Positions 21,377 through 32,800 of a stretch of DNA of 64,000 nucleotides are shown piece after piece. The stretch comes from Lepraria neglecta (lineage: Eukaryota; Ascomycota; Lecanoromycetes; Lecanorales; Stereocaulaceae). Numbering within the stretch: the stretch's first letter is position 1; every line of letters begins with the position of its first letter. The translations under genes were made by a program, and so were the position numbers. The notes under the pieces are model-generated. The model had not been told where the DNA came from. It made no database searches and saw only the letters and a program-made list of their open reading frames with translations. Location: positions 496,001-560,000 of the forward strand of contig CM065649.1 in the NCBI GenBank assembly GCA_033220425.1, read 5' to 3'.

Positions 21377-22717
21377 TCATTCCCATTCCTCCTCTTCATC
21401 GTCGTCATTACCCTTACCCTTGGTTTCCTTCGGGCTCCCTGGCGCTCTGCTAGTAGCTCCGCTGACAAGGTCGTAGCTGGCATCACTGCCTTCCTCCGAG
21501 CGACGTGACTCATTCGGCTTGAGGGACGAGGATTCGGGCGTTGCTTCGGAGGGTTTGCGTATGGTGGTAGATGATGATTGAGAAGCTGTTGGGATGTCGG
21601 ACGCTTGGATAGTGGCGGTCGATACTGGGCGCTGTTGCGGGGTAGAAGATTCTTCATCGTCTGAGTCGTCACCCCAGCCGATCGTCTCGGCAGGCTCGTT
21701 AGCAGCATCTGGAAGCTGTAAGTAAACTGTCTTGCGAACCTTGAATGGCAGAGAATGTAAACCTTTGAGCATTTCCCGTCTCCTCTGCTCTTCTGTCTCC
21801 ACGACCATCCGTAGGAAATAGTATCGTGTCCAGAATACAGGGTACTCTACCTTCTCTGGTACCAGCTTCTCCATCGTCCGCCGTAGCTCTTGATATTTCT
21901 CCAGATCGGTAGCAATAGCGTCTGTCTTCTTCTCCGCGTCAAACTCGGCCTTCCACTTCTCATACTCCGGGCTGATTGGGTCTTTCGTGAAGCTATCGAG
22001 CGAGGAATGTATGGCGTGCAGTTGGGCGTCAAAGCGTGTCGTATGAATGACTCGCTTACCATCTTGGTCTTTGCTCTCAAACAGTATCTTCCTTGAGCCA
22101 TCCTTGTTCGTCTCTTCGGTGGGCGGAGCAATGGTGACCGCATCTCGGAGAAAGCTGCCTATGTTCGCGCCAAACTTGAAGATAGCTGCATCGGCAGCTT
22201 CCTCAGCCTTCTCGAGATCCTTCAGACGCTTTGTAGCTTCTGCCCGGAAGCGTGAAATGACGCCCTCTGAATCTCGTAGCACTTCACTTTCCGTACGCTT
22301 CTTGTCCTTGTCCTTGTCCTTGCCTTCCTCCTCTCCCTTGACCTCTTCCCTAATGTCATCCGCAGTATCATCATCCCAAGCCCCTGCATTCGACGTAGTA
22401 GACTGACCTTGCCCCGTAGACATAGACCGCGCGCGGTTGACAAGTGTTGATCTCAGATCCGAAAAGCCCTTAAGAGCTTCTCCACTGGCAGCACTACCTT
22501 GCTGTTTCGCGCCCTCATAATACGGCATCCCCTGTTTCTTGACATCGCTGAAGAAGCCGCCCAGCTTAGCGCCCCAAGGGCTTGCCGAAAATGACTTGTA
22601 GACTTCTTGGAATTCGGTATTTAAATTGCCTTGTTTCTGTTTCTCGCCGGCTTCTTTCCTGGCAACCTCATCCGGTGAGAGGGCCTCCTCTTGGATGTGG
22701 TCGTAGGCTACATCCAT
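21377..22717 (-). CDS. BSD domain-containing protein
   Basis: A single exon of 446 residues from ATG 22717. The head (residues 36-75) has the VYKSFSASPWGAKLGGFFSD pattern, followed by a possible amphipathic helix region typical of BSD/BSDC1-type proteins. A charged coiled-coil segment covers about residues 120-180 (KGEEEGKDKDKDKKRTESEV). The BSD domain covers roughly 250-310, with its signature Phe-Trp pair in PVFWTRYYFLR. The tail is Ser/Thr-rich, disordered and acidic, ending in DDDEEEEWE. The acidic end with a terminal Trp is usual for this protein type. BSD domains occur in TFIIH p62 and in membrane-traffic proteins. This single-BSD form is the latter type in fungi, with no assigned reaction. 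It is head to head with IND1, 235 bases apart. Confidence 0.82.
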   Translation of the reverse strand: MDVAYDHIQEEALSPDEVARKEAGEKQKQGNLNTEFQEVYKSFSASPWGAKLGGFFSDVKKQGMPYYEGAKQQGSAASGEALKGFSDLRSTLVNRARSMSTGQGQSTTSNAGAWDDDTADDIREEVKGEEEGKDKDKDKKRTESEVLRDSEGVISRFRAEATKRLKDLEKAEEAADAAIFKFGANIGSFLRDAVTIAPPTEETNKDGSRKILFESKDQDGKRVIHTTRFDAQLHAIHSSLDSFTKDPISPEYEKWKAEFDAEKKTDAIATDLEKYQELRRTMEKLVPEKVEYPVFWTRYYFLRMVVETEEQRRREMLKGLHSLPFKVRKTVYLQLPDAANEPAETIGWGDDSDDEESSTPQQRPVSTATIQASDIPTASQSSSTTIRKPSEATPESSSLKPNESRRSEEGSDASYDLVSGATSRAPGSPKETKGKGNDDDEEEEWE

Positions 22718-22952
22718 GGCTGGGCAAAGGAATCAAAGAGTTCTGGACACAAGTTAGCTTTCAGAAGCTGTGCCTCCTCAAGCTGGAGCCACGCCGACTA
22801 GGATCTAGGTGTTTAGCTTCAAGAGAGTGTGATTGGGCAAGTAGGGATGTATGAAAGCCGGTTGCAGGTGATCAATGCGGGCTTGGCGCATCCCGCCAAA
22901 TCTCGGCCGAGGCGCAAAGCCACCTCAACAACACCACAATGAAGTTACTATT
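22718..22952. promoter_or_regulatory. Shared divergent promoter BSD gene / IND1
   Basis: Only 235 bases separate the two start codons, so initiation for both genes must occur within or close to this interval. No specific factor site could be assigned. Confidence 0.5.
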
Positions 22953-23888
22953 ATGACAAGAAGGCTGTTCTCAACTTTCAGACTTCTGCAGCATGAAAAT
23001 CCATTGGGACTACCACGCTCCGGCGCCCCTCCCGAGCTTCCTCGACGGCAGCGCGGTCTGCCAGAGAAGCGCAACATTCGAGATGTACGCAAAGTGATAG
23101 CAGTGTCTTCAGCAAAAGGGGGAGTGGGGAAATCGACGATAGCGGTCAACCTTGCATTGGCGTTCGCTCGACATGGCCATCGCAGTGGGTTATTGGATAC
23201 AGACATCTTTGGGCCGTCGATACCTACGCTGCTGAATCTGTCCGGGGAACCAAGATTGTCTGCAAGTATGGATGTCCCAAGATGGCAGGCGTAGGAATTA
23301 TGCTAACACAAGAACCAAGACAACCAACTCATCCCCCTCTCGAACTATGGCGTCAAATCAATGTCAATGGGCTATCTCATCTCCGAATCCGCACCCGTCG
23401 TATGGCGCGGTCTCATGGTCATGAAAGCCCTGCAACAGCTCCTCCACGAAGTCGACTGGGGCGGTCTCGACATCCTAGTCCTCGATCTGCCTCCGGGAAC
23501 AGGAGATACACAACTGACTATCACGCAACAAATCAAATTAGACGGAGCAGTCATCGTATCTACGCCACAGGACATCGCGCTGAAGGACGCTGTGAAAGGG
23601 ATATCTATGTTCCAGAAGGTTGGGGTGCCAATTTTGGGCATGGTGCAGAATATGTCCGTTTTTATATGCCCGGGATGCGGGAAGAGCACGCATATTTTTG
23701 GGGCGGAGGGGGTGATGAGGACGTGTAATAGCCATGGTATTGCGTTGTTGGGCGATATACCGCTCGATGCTAAGATTTGCGACGATGCGGATCGGGGCAA
23801 GCCGACTGTGGTCGTGGAGCCGGAGAGTGGGAGGGGCAAAGCTTTTCTAGCGATTGCGGAGAGGATTGGGAGGAAGATCGAGCTTTGA
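22953..23888 (+). CDS. IND1: Mitochondrial P-loop Fe-S assembly ATPase IND1 (NUBPL-type, Mrp/NBP35 family)
   Basis: Two exons, join(22953..23265, 23320..23888), give 293 residues. Residues 1-40 are Arg/Leu-rich without acidic residues, as expected of a mitochondrial presequence. The deviant Walker A loop is in VSSAKGGVGKSTIAVNLALA (about 50-70). Then come DTDIFGPSIPTLL, the family block NYGVKSMSMGYL, LDLPPGTGDTQLT (switch/Walker B region), STPQDIALKDAVKGI, and the cluster-binding CPGC pair followed by HIFG. IND1 binds a [4Fe-4S] cluster and supplies it to respiratory complex I in the mitochondrial matrix. The single CxxC plus the presequence separates it from cytosolic NBP35/CFD1. Splice phases agree. 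ATG 22953 was chosen because it opens directly into the basic presequence. Confidence 0.9.
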
Positions 23889-24323
23889 GTAGCTGACAAG
23901 CAGTTGATGCTCCAGATCTGTGGTCTGTGAGGTCCGTAATTTGCTAATTTAAATCATCAACTATCAGCTTCAGTTAAGTCTGGATGGTGTATCTTAAAGA
24001 AAGTCCTCTTCAATATTTTGCATTCGGTCCAAAGCAAAACCCCTCGTTCAAAGCTCTCCAACATTTTCCACGATGATCTTAGCTTGCTTTCGTCCAGCGT
24101 GCTGAGCTATCAACTTGCTGCGCAACTCTACTTTTCTCGTCGCCTGCGAGAAGGGGAATACGACTATTTGTGACATGTAGCGGATGGCGAACTCGTTCAA
24201 ATTGAATGGGTATCTCTATCATCACTCCAAGCTATGCATAAAACACAATTCTCGCTATGCAAAAGCCAAACGCAATCAGCAACATGCTATACTCTCTTCT
24301 ATCATTCCTCATATCTCGTATCA
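23889..24323. other. Intergenic between convergent IND1 and Yrb30-like genes
   Basis: About 435 bases lie between the two stop codons, AT-richer than the flanking genes. It must contain both terminators; no gene is seen. The plus-strand frame 24184-24633 is mostly a shadow of the neighbouring gene. Confidence 0.4.
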
Positions 24324-26892
24324 TCATTTCTTCTCTTCTATTAGCGATGCAGGGCTCGTTCCCAATCCCTCATCCGTGATACCAGTGCCTGGTCTAGCCA
24401 GCGGACTTTCTCGCCTCCCAGCATCAACTGGTGCTTGTCTTAGACCGCCTCGACCATCGGTCCACCTTCGAGGCGGTGCGTATCGGGAACTTGAACTGAG
24501 AGGGGATTTGTCCGGCGTTCCACTTCTTGATCGATTCTTGAGTAACAGGGTTGGCGTCTGCGGCGTAGTCTCTCTCTGCATGGAAGGCGACCGTCCATCC
24601 TGGCCAGGGTATGTCCAATTCTTGGTGTTATAACCCTCATCCTCGTATCTTGGGCTGTCGTATCCCATTGAACTTCCATACCTCTCTTGGCCTTCGTTAG
24701 CCGAGTAAGGCCCATCGTATCGTGACGGTGTGCTTTCGCGTCCATAGTACTGATACTCCTCACCTCTGCGCTTTACCGGGCTCTCATCGTAGGGATCGAA
24801 GCCCACATGTCTTCTTGCTTCCTCACGGAGGCGCTTACGCTCTTCAACGTCGTTATTTGCAGCGCCAGTCGATGCTGACTCGTTGAGGAAGAATGTGAGT
24901 ATCTCATCTGAGACGGACAGGTGGGGCGCTTGTTGAAACTGCTGGAGAGAGAGGAGGCGTAAGAGGGTCTCGAGCAGGGAAAGCGATGTGCGGATTGGAG
25001 GTAGCGGTGGAATGTTCTGTTGTTGACTCTGCGGTGTTGGAGGTTGAGGTGAGGGGGAAGATGGTAAGGGTGTATTGACACTCAGGCGGGACAGAGCAGA
25101 CGTCATCTGCGGATCGAGGGATTGGTGACGCGACGGTCGGGCGGGTTTAGATGAGGTCATGTCGGCTTCGGATTCTTCGTCTGAGTCTTCGGCTTCCGTG
25201 TAGACTTCGAAAGCTATCCATTCAGGATCGAGGTTTAGTGGCAGGCGCCAAGGATCTGGAGCCTCTGTGACCGCCCCCTGCTCTTGCGAAGCCACAAGTG
25301 CTTGGCCGTTGATATGATCACTCTTTTCTACAGACTGAACCATGCCGTTTGTGTCATTTTTGTTATAGTCTTGTCCATCATCGTCATCGTACTGACCCAT
25401 CATTCGCCTTGGAGGATTAGCATTGGGATCCCTTTTCAACAGGAGGACTGGGCTGTTGGTCTCTCCCTCACTCCCGATGTTGAGAATCTTGCCTGTATCC
25501 GCGTAGAAGATCTTGGATAGCTCATGTACTGGTACGACCTCTCGTATACCGGCCATAGCTACGTCAAGGTAAGGTCCAGGCTGGGGTTCGTCATCCTCGA
25601 AATCATGGACACGATCATCCTCGAGGTCCTCGACAATGAGCAAATGATATGCATACTCGTCGGTTCTGACTTCAGCATCCATCTGCTGTGGAAAGTAATC
25701 GCCTTTCTCAACATTCAAGTTCGACGAGGTAGAGGCGTTTCCATTCAGGTGCGGTGATTCTGCTTGCTGGCGCGTACCTGGCAAAGTGTACAAAGCAGTA
25801 GTGGGTACCCGCTTGAGTCTGACATCCGCTTTGTGAATGACCTCTTTCCAGGTGCTCTTTCGAATATCTTCCTCTTTCTCCGGGGGAGCGTGACCCAGGA
25901 AGAGCATATACATTGACAATGTGAAGGTTGGGCCAATCTGAACGAAGTTTGAAGCTGAAACACCGTATTGCGAGTCTCCAGCTGTGAGAAACGTGCTAGC
26001 CTGTAACAAGCGTGAAGGGGAAACAGTCGATGGTAGTGTCGAGGAAAGGCTGGCTCCCGATGCCGTGATAGCCAAGTTGATGAGCGGAACTGCGTCTTCG
26101 ATGCGGGTGAGCAGCTCGCGGATTGCTTGAGTAATTTGCTTCAATTCCCGTTCATGCTGAGCTTTGTCATAGGCCTTGGCGCCTTTCCTCCACATTGACT
26201 CTTCGGCATTTGCTGCTATAGCCAGACGTTGACCAAGGTTCTGGATCTCCCATCGAAGAGATTTGGTAAGCGAGACAGCAGACTCGAGAGACGTGTTGCC
26301 GCGAGCAGAGCTAGCATGACACATTAGAAATAGTGGCATATTCGTTCGTAGAGTCAATTACATACATCAATTCGATCATATCAATTGCAGGAGATATAAT
26401 CTAATAGCAATAGTCAGGGCCCCAGTCCACACTCGTTCAAGATGGCAGCGAAATGATGTATACAGAACACAAAGGTACAAAGACTGGAGCCTGTGGTAAA
26501 CAAAGAACGGTATAACTCCAAAGCATCCTCAACTTTAGAAAAGAAAAACGCACTCTGATCTTGCTATTCAGCCGCTCCTGCAAGTCTTGAAGCTCTTCTC
26601 TCTCGTGACCTTCTACGGTCTACTACCGAAACGTCAGATAACAACCACAAATCGTCTTGACAAATGTATAGCGACCTTGAGGAGCCTTGACGACTGCTTG
26701 AGTGCATATCCAGCAGTTACGGTGATACCTGATCTGCATAAGGATTAATACTAAGCAAAGAGGAGAAAATGGCTCGCATGGGTAGTGGCACCTTATGGCA
26801 TAGTTCATAGCCTGTTGGGTCACCTGTAGCTGGTATTAGATCTGTCCAATCCAGCTTGTTCTCCGTCGTACCTTTCCCAGAAATATGTCCAT
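24324..26892 (-). CDS. YRB30: RanGTP-binding protein, Yrb30-like
   Basis: Six exons, join(26892..26872, 26823..26792, 26733..26676, 26619..26554, 26400..26366, 26310..24324), give 732 residues with every phase matching. The first exon encodes only seven residues. Joined exons read TQQAMNYAIRSGITVTAGYA, LLKTVEGHEREELQDLQERL and PAIDMIELISARGNTSLESA, then VSLTKSLRWEIQNLGQRL. This is the conserved opening of the fungal RanGTP-binding family (Pfam Ran-binding). The middle has FVQIGPTFTLSMYMLF and the EWIAFEVYTEAEDSDEE block. The C-terminal third is disordered, rich in Ser, Pro and Arg with many Tyr-Gly and Arg-Glu pairs. In yeast, Yrb30 binds RanGTP and blocks its GTP hydrolysis. Symbol given by family, not by proven orthology. 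Head to head with SUP35. Confidence 0.82.
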
Positions 26893-27328
26893 GACTACTT
26901 GAATCGCGCCTCGACACGCGGTTTTGGATCGTATGGATACTCAACTCCAGCTTATCTACTCAATATGACAGCCAATTTGCGTCCGAACATATTCCCATAC
27001 GCCTACAACGGAAAGAAATAGAGCAAGAGTCAGCATCATCGGTAGCGCTAACAACCTTGCCGTAGCCGAGCCGCTAGCGCGAAGATTGACCAATTTTCAT
27101 CAAAGGTTGAACAAGGTCAAAGTCCAACAATGTAAAGGAGACGAAGAAGCCTGGCTATCCAGATTACATTGTGCAGTACTCCTCCAGCCAGAATTGAAAA
27201 CTTCAGGACAAAACATTCCAAGCTGCGGCTGAATAGTACTATTCTAAGTACAAAGCGCAGCTGAGCATCCGCATTTCCATTCATCCAAGGCCCAAGTGGT
27301 CATTAATTCTCCTTCACACACAGACACC
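26893..27328. promoter_or_regulatory. Shared divergent promoter Yrb30-like / SUP35
   Basis: 436 bases between opposed start codons, with no supported coding frame. Both neighbours are expected to be constitutively expressed. No specific motif is assigned. Confidence 0.45.
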
Positions 27329-29480
27329 ATGTCGGGGCTCGACTCCTGGGAGGATGATCCGGCGGCGCAGGATGACAACCTCGCCCAACAAACACAGCAG
27401 AACCTCAGCATCGATCCGCAGAGCAAGCGGGGCAAAACCTTCACATCCAACGCCAATGCGTTCCAGCCCGGCGCTCAATCATTCCAGCCTGGACAGCAAT
27501 ACCAACAATATAGAGGATATGATCAATCACAACAATATGGCCAATACTACAATCAGCAACAACAGTATGGTGGGGCATACCCTCAGTATGGCCAACAGGG
27601 CTACGGGCAGTACAATCAAGGCTACAGCCAACCACAGAATTACAACCAAGGGTACAGCTCCCAGCAGCAACAGCCCCAACAGCGGCAAGTCCCTATAATA
27701 GCCAAGAGACCCTCAGCTACAGATCCAGCTCCCGCCACATCAGGCCCCTCACCAAAACCTGCTGAGAAGTCAGGACCGCCCGTTGTCAAGACTCTTTCAA
27801 TTGGAGGCGAAACACCTGGTGCTGCAGCGCCAAAAACCAAAGTGCTTTCAATTGGCGTTCCTACACCCACACCCTCTGCAGCCAAGGACGCTCCAACCGA
27901 AGCTGGAGCCAAAGCTGCAGCCGTGAAAGCAATCGAGAAGACCGGAGAATCAACCACAAACACCAACGGAACCACATCCCCATCACCTTCTTCCGGGCGC
28001 TCCAGCCCTTCAGCAGCAGAGGTGAGAGAAGCAAAAAGGGAAGCAGATGCCGTGGCAAAAGAGCAAGCTGCACAAGTTGACGAAGAACTGCTAGAGGAGA
28101 TCTACGGGAAAGAGCATGTGAACTTGATCTTTATTGGGCACGTTGATGCAGGCAAATCTACACTCGGAGGCAGCATCTTATACGCAACTGGTATGGTTGA
28201 CGAGCGGACTATGGACAAGTACAAGCGGGACGCCAAGGAAGCCGGCCGAGAGACGTGGTATCTGTCATGGGCTCTTGATCTGACAAAGGAAGAACGGTTA
28301 AAAGGGAAGACGGTAGAAGTTGGTCGAGGCTTTTTCGAGACCGAGAAGAGACGGTACACTATTCTGGATGCCCCCGGACACAAGACATTCGTGCCCAATA
28401 TGATCGGCGGAGCCTCCCAGGCAGACATTGGTATCCTGGTCATCTCAGCACGAAAAGGCGAGTACGAAACTGGTTTCGAGAAAGGAGGCCAGACTCGGGA
28501 ACACGCCATCCTGGCTAAAACGCAAGGCGTCAACAAGCTTGTGGTTGTGGTGAACAAGATGGACGACCCGACGGTTGAGTGGAGCCACGACCGGTATAAA
28601 GAGTGTACAGAGAAGCTAGGAAATTTCCTCAACCGTCAAGTCGGCTACGCCAAGGCTGATATCAGCTACATGCCCATCTCCGCCCAGACAACCGTTGGCA
28701 TCAAGAACCGCGTACCAAAAGAGCTTGCACCATGGTACGATGGTCCCTCTTTGCTTGAATACCTTGACAACCTGAAGTCCCTCGAACGGAAAGTCAAAGC
28801 TCCTTTCATGATGCCCATCAGTGGCAAGTACAGAGACATGGGCACTATTATCGAAGGCAGGATCGAAGCCGGCCAGATCAAGAAGGGAAACACATACATT
28901 ATGATGCCCAATCGTGACGAGACTATCATTTCAGCTCTTTATGGTGAGACAGAGGACGAGATTCCCGCCGCTAGCTGCGGTGACCAAGTACGCATGCGTA
29001 TTCGTGGTGTCGAGGAAGAAGATATCCTACCTGGCTTCGTGCTTTGCTCACCCAAAAGACCCGTTCATTGTGTTGCTGCATTCGAAGCTCAGATCGCTCT
29101 TTTGGAGCTGAAGAGTATCCTCAGCGCTGGGTTCAACTGCGTACTGCACGTGCATTCTGCCATTGAAGAGGTCACGTTCGCGGTGCTGCTGCATAAACTA
29201 GAGAAGGGCACAGGCAGGAAGAGCAAGAAGCCGCCAGCGTTCGGCAAGCAAGGCATGAGTATCATTGCCAGGTTGGAGGTCATTGGTGGTGCGGGGCGGG
29301 TTTGTGTAGAGAAATATGAAGACTACGCGCAAATGGGAAGGTTCACATTGAGAGACCAGGTAAGATAACATTTCCATTGTCCCTTCTCTTGAGACCGCCT
29401 GAGCTAACATGGTGTAATTCTAGGGGCAAACGATTGCAATTGGTAAAATCACGAAGCTCATTACGGACACCACGACTTAA
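27329..29480 (+). CDS. SUP35: Translation termination factor eRF3 (SUP35)
   Basis: Two exons, join(27329..29359, 29424..29480), give 695 residues; the second exon carries just 18 residues and the stop. eRF3 is the GTPase that works with eRF1 to release the finished peptide. Residues 1-20 (LDSWEDDPA) are conserved among fungi. Residues about 45-135 are a Gln/Tyr/Gly/Asn-rich prion-like stretch with repeats such as QYGQQGYGQYNQGYSQP. A highly charged middle region follows, with two copies of the LSIGG/LSIGV motif (KTLSIGGETPG, KVLSIGVPTP), then the EF-1alpha-like part: G1 GHVDAGKST at about 270, G3 DAPGH at about 347, G4 NKMD at about 409, and domains 2 and 3. Length and domain order match other Sup35 proteins. 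Confidence 0.95.
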
Positions 29481-30155
29481 ATGGTGGACAGGGTGGATAA
29501 CCTGACAGTGCCATTAATGCATTTGTAAAGAACGGTTATGGTATTACGGACTTTGTGACCTCCATAGAAATTCATGATACATGATGTGAAGACAATTGGG
29601 TTGCCAGCTACCACATGAATGCAAATCCTGACGAGCATCACATTCGTGTTCAATGCTGAGGTGCGTAAGCTCGTCGGTGACAAAAAAAGGCCAGAACTTC
29701 ACTCTAATTTTAATACTATTGTGAAGTCCAGCACTTCTTTTTTGATGGAGAAACAGCGTTTTCGGCTTCTCTCCCAGCAAAGATGTAACACTTCCAGCTC
29801 AAATCCATTGTGAAACCGCCTGGAGGCTTGTTCAGTGAGTTCTACATCTGCGAAAATACTGATTGGGGAGAGCCAGTACCTTGTGCGTGCCATCGCAAAC
29901 CTAATCATTAGTTTTCGATATCACCCTTAGGAAGGCTTATCCTGTGCTTGTGACAACCCAGATAGACTTCGTGCTCCTTCGACACCCATTTTCCACTGTC
30001 GCGGTCGTTCATCTCATACCACTGTGAAGTCCAACGCACAGCCATCACCGCAAAAGCTGCCGACTTAAATTTCCCCTCAGACCCCATGGTGCAAGATTTC
30101 ATCACATAAAACCTCGATTGGATGCATCACGTCTGATTCTGCCACCGAAACCTCC
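29481..30155. other. Intergenic with a possible 2EXR remnant on the minus strand
   Basis: The minus frame 29908-30105 (VRWTSQWYEMNDRDSGKWVS, EVYLGCHKHR) resembles the C-terminal part of the 2EXR protein at 47518 (INWVEWEDPEGDNEI, YYLCCG). It may be a lost or separately spliced tail of the 2EXR gene just upstream on the minus strand. The 29481-29900 part shows no coding signal. Confidence 0.4.
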
Positions 30156-30728
30156 TCACTGGTAAAATATTCCTTGTAACTCTGCAATCTCGGGCTTTAG
30201 TTGCGCTTGTTTTCGCGCCATGTCCACATGGACGACGGTGACGCAATTGAGTTTGATGGTAAGATGCTCGATGTTTGGGTAGATGTCGAGAAGTTCTGCT
30301 TCGGCTCTGTCCCAGGATTGCTCAAAATGGTGCCAGTAGCCATCCAGCACATGATAATGCTCGAAGGTGAAGTGGGCAACCGCAGTTTTTAAACTCCCAC
30401 GAGCGAATCCATTTGCGCATTCGATGAAGCGATTTCCCTCAATAACTTTGGCAGAACTGTCATAGACGTCGCAAACGATGTTGAGGTTATTCTTGGAATA
30501 GAGGGTAGGCAAAGCCTCCTCGTAGATGGACTTGTTCGTCCTGAGTATTTCTGGGAACAGGCTGCCTCTCTGATGGAATTCGTGGCCAACATAAGGATGA
30601 TTCTCGCCCGGGCAAAGGAAACTTTCGCAGTCTCGAACGAGGAGCTCCTCGTAGATTTGCAGGCGGATCTCAGCTTGTATTTCGAGGAAAGGGCAGCCCT
30701 TTGTTGGGGTCGTAGGGTGAGCAGCCAT
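30156..30728 (-). CDS. 2EXR domain protein
   Basis: 190 residues from ATG 30728. It opens with CPFLEIQAEIRLQIYEELLV, an F-box-like first helix pattern (FL.LP.EIRL.IY) that marks the 2EXR domain. It continues with FPEILRTNKSIYEEALPTLYSKN, the second EXR-type motif, and ends EHLTIKLNCVTVVHVDMARK. 2EXR proteins are greatly expanded in Pezizomycotina and have no proven role; an adaptor-like role is speculative. The copy is shorter than the one at 47518, whose extra tail resembles the frame at 29908-30105. So either a 3' exon has been missed or the gene is truncated by the TGA at 30158-30156. Two more copies lie within 20 kb. Confidence 0.65.
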   Translation of the reverse strand: MAAHPTTPTKGCPFLEIQAEIRLQIYEELLVRDCESFLCPGENHPYVGHEFHQRGSLFPEILRTNKSIYEEALPTLYSKNNLNIVCDVYDSSAKVIEGNRFIECANGFARGSLKTAVAHFTFEHYHVLDGYWHHFEQSWDRAEAELLDIYPNIEHLTIKLNCVTVVHVDMARKQAQLKPEIAELQGIFYQ

Positions 30729-31564
30729 TTGACTTGATGCTGGAGGCTCAGAGGCTAGGGAAATGATTAGTCCTCTCCTATATTTGCTGTAGTCCGGTAG
30801 AAGACTTTCTTACCTTCGGAAATGTTAAAGTTGAGATTGTTCAGAGCATTGATATGAGGTGGACCTCAGTAATGGGCTTAGCGAAGGCTGTCTTGATCAT
30901 CTTAGACTTTGAACCGATGAACGATCGCACGAGAATATTACCGTACCTTGAGAGTTCAGTGCAGAGCTATTTTGGATATGTGGCGAACACTTGGTGGAAG
31001 GTCGTCGTGTTGAATTGCTGTTGAGTGTGTGTTAAAGCTCGATAGTTCGGTGTGGTGGTTATTCGAGTAAACATAAATGAAGGATGGAGTGAACGTTACA
31101 CGACACCTTTGGGTCTATACCTAATCGAGGATTCCTCATCTATGCCCGTCGGATGTCGAGTACACAACTGTGCTCGGAAGGAGCAGAACTCGAGGAAAGT
31201 GATGTTCTAGAGACCTAGGAAACCGCAAATTGTTTGCTTTTAGAGAGCAGAACATGACACGTTTCTCGCTCAAACAAAGTTGAGAATGGACGAATTTCTG
31301 CTCGACGGTGGGATGCTGTTACACAATCTTTGCTCTCCTGAATTAGGAAGTGAATATGATTGTGCTCAAGCAAAGCTACAGATTGTACCACTTTAGGTTT
31401 TGTGCTGAAAGAATATGAGGTGAAATTTCTCATTGTGATTTGTTGGGATTGTTTTCATTTTTGCATGCTAAGAATTGCGTACTGCTAATGTTCCATAGCA
31501 ACCACCCCCCGAATAGAACCTCTAACAGACCCTGTCTGCACTAATTATCTAGGTCATTGCCTTT
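30729..31564. other. Intergenic
   Basis: No supported gene. AT-rich stretches occur around 31430-31560. The frame 31215-31433 minus has no family match. Confidence 0.35.
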
Positions 31565-32800
31565 CTAAATAAGCGACTCCAAGTACTCATCCTCGCCTTC
31601 ATCCACCCTTTTATCCTCATAAGTTGTCTCCAGATCCCAGACATACGCTTCTTCTTTTGCGAGTGCCCGTGGAGTTCTCGGCTCTGACTTGGCTAGGAAC
31701 TTAACTATAGGATACTCGCTCGCAACGTACCGATCACAATCCAGATAGAGGGTGATGGTGCGCATCTTCCATCTATCATTCGAATAGCGACCCAGAGCGA
31801 TCGGGTATACTACATCCCCATGCAGAGTAATAGCCAAGTCAGCACCCTTCACTTGTTCTTTCATGTTGTTACAAAACAATATAAGATCGCGCGTAAGGAA
31901 GCTCAATTAGCTCTGAGGGTGACCGACGAATGAGGACAGCACAATGCTTTGCTCCTGGTCTTGAGGTATGGGTCTATATTCATGGAGGTGCTCTGCTAGG
32001 GAAGCGTGTTGTCTTAGTAATATCATTCAAGCGAACGTCGACACGGCTACCAATGTGGATGCTGAATGTGATTGTTTGGAGGTTTTCGTATGATATTAGG
32101 AGCTCCTCTTCGATCCACCGCCAGTCTTTAGTGAGACTCTTGAGGCGCTCCATGCGGGAAAGGCGGTAGGAGGGAGCGACCTGTTTGATAGAGGCCCGTG
32201 CTTGGGCGCTTAAGCCTGTCGTGATCGCTTCCTGCGAATCAAGGTAAACCCAGGGTGCGTAGCTGGCCGGGCAATTTGCGCATACAAGATGGAAAATGTT
32301 ATTCGAGTGGAGGATAGGTAGGGCCTCGTGAAGAATTTGTTTGCGTGTTCCTAGAATTGACCTGCAGATTTCAGGGTCAGTATCACTCTTCGCAGGAACG
32401 GACAAGAGCCAGAATAGAAATCTTGTGAGCCAGAGATAGGGTACAAGACGATACCCGAGAAAGGGGTTTTTGCCTAGAGCCAAGTCCCAAATGTGTTGAG
32501 TCGGAAACAAAGGACTGTATTGAAGCAGCATAATGGTAAGAACAAGCGTAGATTTCGTGCCAAAAGATATGTCTCAGGAGCAGCGAATAGACAAAACAGG
32601 AGATATCGGTCCCAAAATTGCACTCACATTGAGATGGTATTCGTGAGCCCTCGAGTATGATGAGGGCCACTGGCATACGCGCAGACCTTGCGTTTGAGAC
32701 TGTTGTCTTGCACTAGTAGCTGGTGGTAGATGAGTCGGATCTCGATAGGAAGCTCTAGAAAGGGAGAGATGGCGGTTGTATGACGCGTGATTTCAGACAT
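31565..32800 (-). pseudogene. 2EXR domain gene, damaged
   Basis: Exon 1 (32800..32628) encodes MSEITRHTTAISPFLELPIE followed by IRLIYHQLLVQ, the 2EXR opening. A 266-nt intron (GTGAGT...GCAG) leads to exon 2 from 32361, with ILGTRKQILHEALPILHSNN and ETITFSIHIG. The minus frame 31565-31906 carries a plausible end (KGADLAITLHGDVVYPIALG, WKMRTITLYL). Between 31980 and 31907 no frame and no GT-AG pair connects the two, and the upstream frame ends RFPSRAPP-stop. I therefore treat it as broken, although an unrecognised splice could join it. It is the second of three 2EXR copies in the window, all on the minus strand. Confidence 0.55.
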
